From: an uncultured Bacilli bacterium
GTDB taxonomy: Bacteria > Bacillota_I > Bacilli_A > RF39 > UBA660
NCBI GenBank assembly: GCA_947628725.1
Contig: CANRAQ010000038.1
Span: 1 to 9,616 of the forward strand
DNA: 9,616 nt
Direction: 5' to 3'
Part shown: piece after piece, positions 6,849-9,616 of the stretch
Numbering within the stretch: the stretch's first letter is position 1
Layout of the letters: every line of letters starts with the position of its first letter
Position numbers and translations under genes: made by a program
Notes under the pieces: model-generated
Database searches by the model: none
The model's input: only the letters and a program-made list of their open reading frames with translations
What the model was told of the DNA's origin: nothing

Positions 6849-8510
6849 ATGGACAAGAAAATAAAAGTTACATTTAGAAATCAAGATGTCTATGAATTTG
6901 ATGAAGGCATCACTTATGAAAAAATATCACAAACTTTTAAAAAATATTATGATTATGATATTTTAGCTGCTAAAGTAGATAATTATATAGTAGACTTAAG
7001 TGATACTTTAAAGAAAAAATGTAATATAGATTTTTATGATAGAAGTTCATCTCTTGGTAATTCTATATATACAAGAAGTGCTGTATTTATACTTATATTA
7101 GCTATAAAAAATATTTTAGGTGATGTAGAATTAACTACAGAAAATTCTATAAATAATGGTGTTTATTGTACAATTGATAAACCAATATTAAATGAAAAAG
7201 TTTTAAAACAAATATATAATGAGATGAAAAATATAGTAAATCAAAATTATATATTTACAAAACTTAGTGTGTCTAGAATGGATGCAATAAAATATTTTAA
7301 AAAGTTAAATAAATTAGATAAGGCTAATGTATTAAAATATATTTCTAATACTTATATAAACTTATATAGAATAAACGATATATATGATTACTTCTATGGT
7401 AAAATGGCATATAGTACAAGCCAAATAAAGGACTTTGAACTAACATATATTAAGAAAAATGGATTTGTTATTTCAGTTCCTAGTGTAGATGATCCTAGTA
7501 TAGTATCTAATTATGTACATCACGAAAAGATGTTTAATAAATTTGAAGAATATGGTAATTGGGGTAAGATATTAGGTATAAGAAATGCTGCTGATTTAAA
7601 TAGAGTAGTTTCTGAATCTAGAGTTAGTGAAATAGTCAATTTAGCAGAGGCACATTATGATAGTCAGTTAGCTAAAATAGCAGAAGATATATATAACAGT
7701 AAAAAAGATATTAAATTAGTATTACTTGCAGGACCTTCATCAAGTGGAAAAACTACTACAGCTAAAAAATTAAGTGTATACTTAAGAAGTCAAGGCTTTA
7801 TTACTCATTCAATAGAATTAGATAACTATTTTACTGATTTAGATAAAAGAGCATTAGATGCAAATGGAAATCCTGATTTTGAATCTATAAATGCACTAGA
7901 TGTAGATTTATTTAATAAAAATCTATCAGATCTATTAGAGGGAAAAAGAGTAAATTTACCAACTTTTAATTTTATATTAGGAAAAAGAGAGTATAATAAT
8001 AAATATCTACAACTAGGTGAAAAAGATATAATAGTAGTTGAAGGCCTACATGCACTAAATGATGAACTTACAATGTCTATAAATAAAGATCAAAAATATA
8101 AAATATATATTGGACCACTTACACAACTTAATATAGATAATCACAGTTATATACATACTAGTGATGTTAGAAAACTAAGAAGAATTGTAAGGGACAGTAA
8201 AACTCGTGGATATGGCGCAAAAGAAACTCTTGAAAGATGGCCTGATGTACAATTAGGTGAAAGAGAAAATATATTTAAATTTCAAGATAATGTGGATACA
8301 GTAGTTAATTCATCTTTAATATATGAAATAGGTGTTTTAAAAACATATGTTGAACCATTACTATTTAATGTATCAGAGGATGATAAAGAATATCCAGAAG
8401 CATTAAGACTTATAAATTTTTTAAGAAATTTTTTACCTATACCTAGTGATGATGTACCAAATGATTCTGTTTTAAGAGAATTCATTGGTGGTAGTTGCTT
8501 TAAAAGTTAG
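6849..8510 (+). CDS. nucleoside kinase (uridine kinase family) with N-terminal TGS/ThrRS-like domains
   Basis: Probable cytoplasmic nucleoside kinase of the phosphoribulokinase/uridine kinase fold, transferring a phosphate from ATP to uridine or a related nucleoside for pyrimidine salvage. The 553 residues divide into three parts. Residues 1-66 are a TGS-like ubiquitin fold. Residues from about 67 to 230 resemble the second N-terminal (SAD/editing-type) domain of threonyl-tRNA synthetase. From about 285 the kinase begins, with P-loop GPSSSGKTT (295-303, K301), the substrate-side segment LDNYF, VVEGLHAL and RKLRRIVRD. The C terminus carries the LREFIGGSCF signature of this family. The ThrRS-like part lacks an HxxxH motif in TRSAVFILILAI, so editing is not expected. 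Both the three-part layout and the length are usual for this family in Firmicutes. Exact substrate cannot be told from sequence. The gene leads a two-gene unit: gapA follows after 14 bp with no terminator. Confidence 0.92.
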   Translation: MDKKIKVTFRNQDVYEFDEGITYEKISQTFKKYYDYDILAAKVDNYIVDLSDTLKKKCNIDFYDRSSSLGNSIYTRSAVFILILAIKNILGDVELTTENSINNGVYCTIDKPILNEKVLKQIYNEMKNIVNQNYIFTKLSVSRMDAIKYFKKLNKLDKANVLKYISNTYINLYRINDIYDYFYGKMAYSTSQIKDFELTYIKKNGFVISVPSVDDPSIVSNYVHHEKMFNKFEEYGNWGKILGIRNAADLNRVVSESRVSEIVNLAEAHYDSQLAKIAEDIYNSKKDIKLVLLAGPSSSGKTTTAKKLSVYLRSQGFITHSIELDNYFTDLDKRALDANGNPDFESINALDVDLFNKNLSDLLEGKRVNLPTFNFILGKREYNNKYLQLGEKDIIVVEGLHALNDELTMSINKDQKYKIYIGPLTQLNIDNHSYIHTSDVRKLRRIVRDSKTRGYGAKETLERWPDVQLGERENIFKFQDNVDTVVNSSLIYEIGVLKTYVEPLLFNVSEDDKEYPEALRLINFLRNFLPIPSDDVPNDSVLREFIGGSCFKS

Positions 8511-8515
8511 AAAGA

Positions 8516-8520
8516 GGAGG
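8516..8520 (+). promoter_or_regulatory. gapA ribosome binding site in the 14-bp gap
   Basis: GGAGG (within AAAGAGGAGG) ends 4 nt before the ATG at 8525. The gap between the kinase stop and this gene holds nothing else, so both genes are read from one transcript. Confidence 0.88.
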
Positions 8521-8524
8521 ATAT

Positions 8525-9532
8525 ATGATAAAAGTAGCAATTAACGGTTTTGGAAGAATTGGAAGATTAGTTTTTAGAATAATGGAGGAGGATCCTGAAT
8601 TTGATGTAGTAGCAATCAATGATTTAACAGATGCAGAACAACTAGCTTATTTGTTAAAATATGATACTAATCATGGAAATTATAGAGTAAACGAAATTAC
8701 TTCTGATGAAAATAACATAATAATAGGAAATAGAAAAATAAGAGTATTTTCTGAACAAAATCCAGAAAATTTACCATGGAAAGATTTAAATATCGATGAA
8801 GTATTTGAATGTACAGGCTTTTTTACAGATAAAGAAAAGGCTAGCGCACATATAAAAGCAGGAGCAAAGAAAGTAATAATAAGCGCTCCGGCAAAAGGAG
8901 ATTTAAAAACAATAGTTTATGGAGTAAACGAGGATACATTAGATGGAAGTGAAACAGTAATAAGTGCTGCTTCATGTACTACTAACTGTTTAGCGCCTGT
9001 ATTAAGTATAATAGAAAAAAATATAGGTATAAAAAGAGGATTTATGACAACTGTTCATGCTTACACAAATGATCAAGTTACACTAGATGTTGCACATAAA
9101 AAAGGTATAAATTCTAGACGTGGTCGTGCATGTGCAGCAAATATAGTACCTTCATCTACAGGAGCAGCAAGCGCTATAGGATTAGTTATACCATCACTAA
9201 AAGGAAAATTAGATGGTGGTGCACTTAGAGTACCAGTTTCTACAGGATCAGTTATTGATTTAACATTAGAACTTAATAAAAAAACTACAGAGGAAGATTT
9301 AAATAATTTATTTAAAAGTCATACTAATGAATCAATAGGATTTACAATGGATCCTATAGTATCAAGTGATATTAAAGGTTCACACTTAGGAGGACTTATA
9401 GATGGACAGTTAACTAAAGTATTATCTACTGATGATACTCAGTTAGTTAAGGTAGTTGCATGGTATGATAATGAAATGGGTTATAGTGCTCAAATGGTAA
9501 GAACCGCAAAATACTTGGGTAACTTAAAATAA
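8525..9532 (+). CDS. gapA: type I glyceraldehyde-3-phosphate dehydrogenase, glycolytic
   Basis: Converts glyceraldehyde 3-phosphate, NAD+ and phosphate to 1,3-bisphosphoglycerate in cytoplasmic glycolysis. The 335 residues match the usual length. Visible motifs are the Rossmann loop NGFGRIGRL (7-15), D33 in AINDLTD that favours NAD over NADP, catalytic C151 in SCTTNC (150-155), H178 in VHAYTNDQ, STGAA, and the C-terminal WYDNEMGYS. The residue matching Pro188 of the Bacillus enzyme numbering (LDxPHK) is A190 here (LDVAHK). With D33 kept, NAD is still the likely cofactor. It lies 14 bp behind the nucleoside kinase in one operon and ends at a T-rich terminator. Which glycolytic gene follows is not visible. 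It could work in either direction, but nothing suggests a specialised gluconeogenic GapB. Confidence 0.97.
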   Translation: MIKVAINGFGRIGRLVFRIMEEDPEFDVVAINDLTDAEQLAYLLKYDTNHGNYRVNEITSDENNIIIGNRKIRVFSEQNPENLPWKDLNIDEVFECTGFFTDKEKASAHIKAGAKKVIISAPAKGDLKTIVYGVNEDTLDGSETVISAASCTTNCLAPVLSIIEKNIGIKRGFMTTVHAYTNDQVTLDVAHKKGINSRRGRACAANIVPSSTGAASAIGLVIPSLKGKLDGGALRVPVSTGSVIDLTLELNKKTTEEDLNNLFKSHTNESIGFTMDPIVSSDIKGSHLGGLIDGQLTKVLSTDDTQLVKVVAWYDNEMGYSAQMVRTAKYLGNLK

Positions 9533-9534
9533 TT

Positions 9535-9587
9535 AAAAAAATGCAAATTTTTTTCAAAAAACACTTGCAATTTTTTTTTTTTTTTTT
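9535..9587 (+). terminator. terminator of the kinase-gapA operon with a 17-T tract
   Basis: AAAAAAATGCAA (9535-9546) pairs with TTGCA (9565-9569) plus the T-run, with one bulged A at 9570. The loop can itself fold through its T and A runs. The tail is 17 consecutive T's (9571-9587), far more than a terminator needs. Confidence 0.8.
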
Positions 9588-9598
9588 GATATTATAAT
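9565..9598 (+). promoter_or_regulatory. probable promoter for a gene beyond the right edge
   Basis: TTGCAA (9565-9570) can serve as a -35, the T-tract as spacer, and either TGATATTAT (9587-9595, extended -10, 19-bp spacer) or TATAAT (9593-9598, 22-bp spacer) as -10. The first pairing is more plausible. The promoter shares its bases with the terminator of the operon before it. Confidence 0.5.
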
Positions 9599-9610
9599 GG
9601 TAATAATGAT

Positions 9611-9616
9611 AGGAGA
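9611..9616 (+). promoter_or_regulatory. Shine-Dalgarno sequence of the next gene, cut by the window edge
   Basis: The window ends in AGGAGA, 12 bp after a TATAAT. A start codon is expected within about 10 bp outside the window. In many Firmicutes pgk follows gap, but that is only a guess here. Confidence 0.6.

Noticed and set aside
1..9616. CRISPR arrays, tRNA or rRNA genes, insertion sequences, riboswitches
   Set aside because: No regularly spaced repeats, cloverleaf signals, transposase motifs or terminal inverted repeats were seen. All intergenic gaps are about 110 bp or shorter and are explained by terminators, promoters and ribosome binding sites.

Overview
The window is a very AT-rich (roughly a quarter to 30% G+C by eye), tightly packed piece of a low-GC Firmicutes/Mollicutes-type chromosome. 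The strongest clue is a full-length PolC, the Gram-positive-type replicative polymerase. AGA-dominated arginine use, strong Shine-Dalgarno sites and sigma-A-like promoters agree with this. The 13 tryptophans of PolC are all TGG, and the genes stop with TAA (four) or TAG (one), so the standard code fits better than the UGA=Trp code of Mycoplasma. The style of PolC, with two extra helical segments, reminds me of uncultured gut Bacilli/'Tenericutes'-like lineages. That placement is from memory and not proven.

Layout: (1) 55-4836 (+) polC, ended by a strong hairpin terminator at 4836-4881. (2) 4939-6141 (+) a stand-alone AAA/DUF4143-type ATPase with its own near-consensus promoter (TTGACT-17-TATAAT) and a probable TTG start. 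(3) A bidirectional terminator at 6141-6171, shared with the convergent clpP. (4) 6158-6736 (-) clpP, whose start is best placed at a GTG behind AGGAGATGA. (5) A 112-bp divergent intergenic region carrying a good promoter for the genes to the right. (6) 6849-8510 (+) a TGS-domain nucleoside (uridine-type) kinase, followed after 14 bp by (7) 8525-9532 (+) gapA-type glyceraldehyde-3-phosphate dehydrogenase, evidently one transcription unit. (8) 9535-9587 a terminator with a 17-T tract. It merges into a promoter and a Shine-Dalgarno sequence for a gene that starts just beyond the right edge.

Together the genes cover replication (PolC), proteolysis (ClpP), nucleoside salvage (kinase) and glycolysis (GAPDH). 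The ATPase is the only accessory-looking gene. I see no mobile element, CRISPR, tRNA or rRNA and no convincing new multi-gene system. The points worth a second look are local: two insertions in PolC, a three-armed inverted repeat behind polC, long T-tracts placed in promoter spacers (possible length-variable control), repeated GTCGAC palindromes next to promoters, and a kinase-GAPDH operon.
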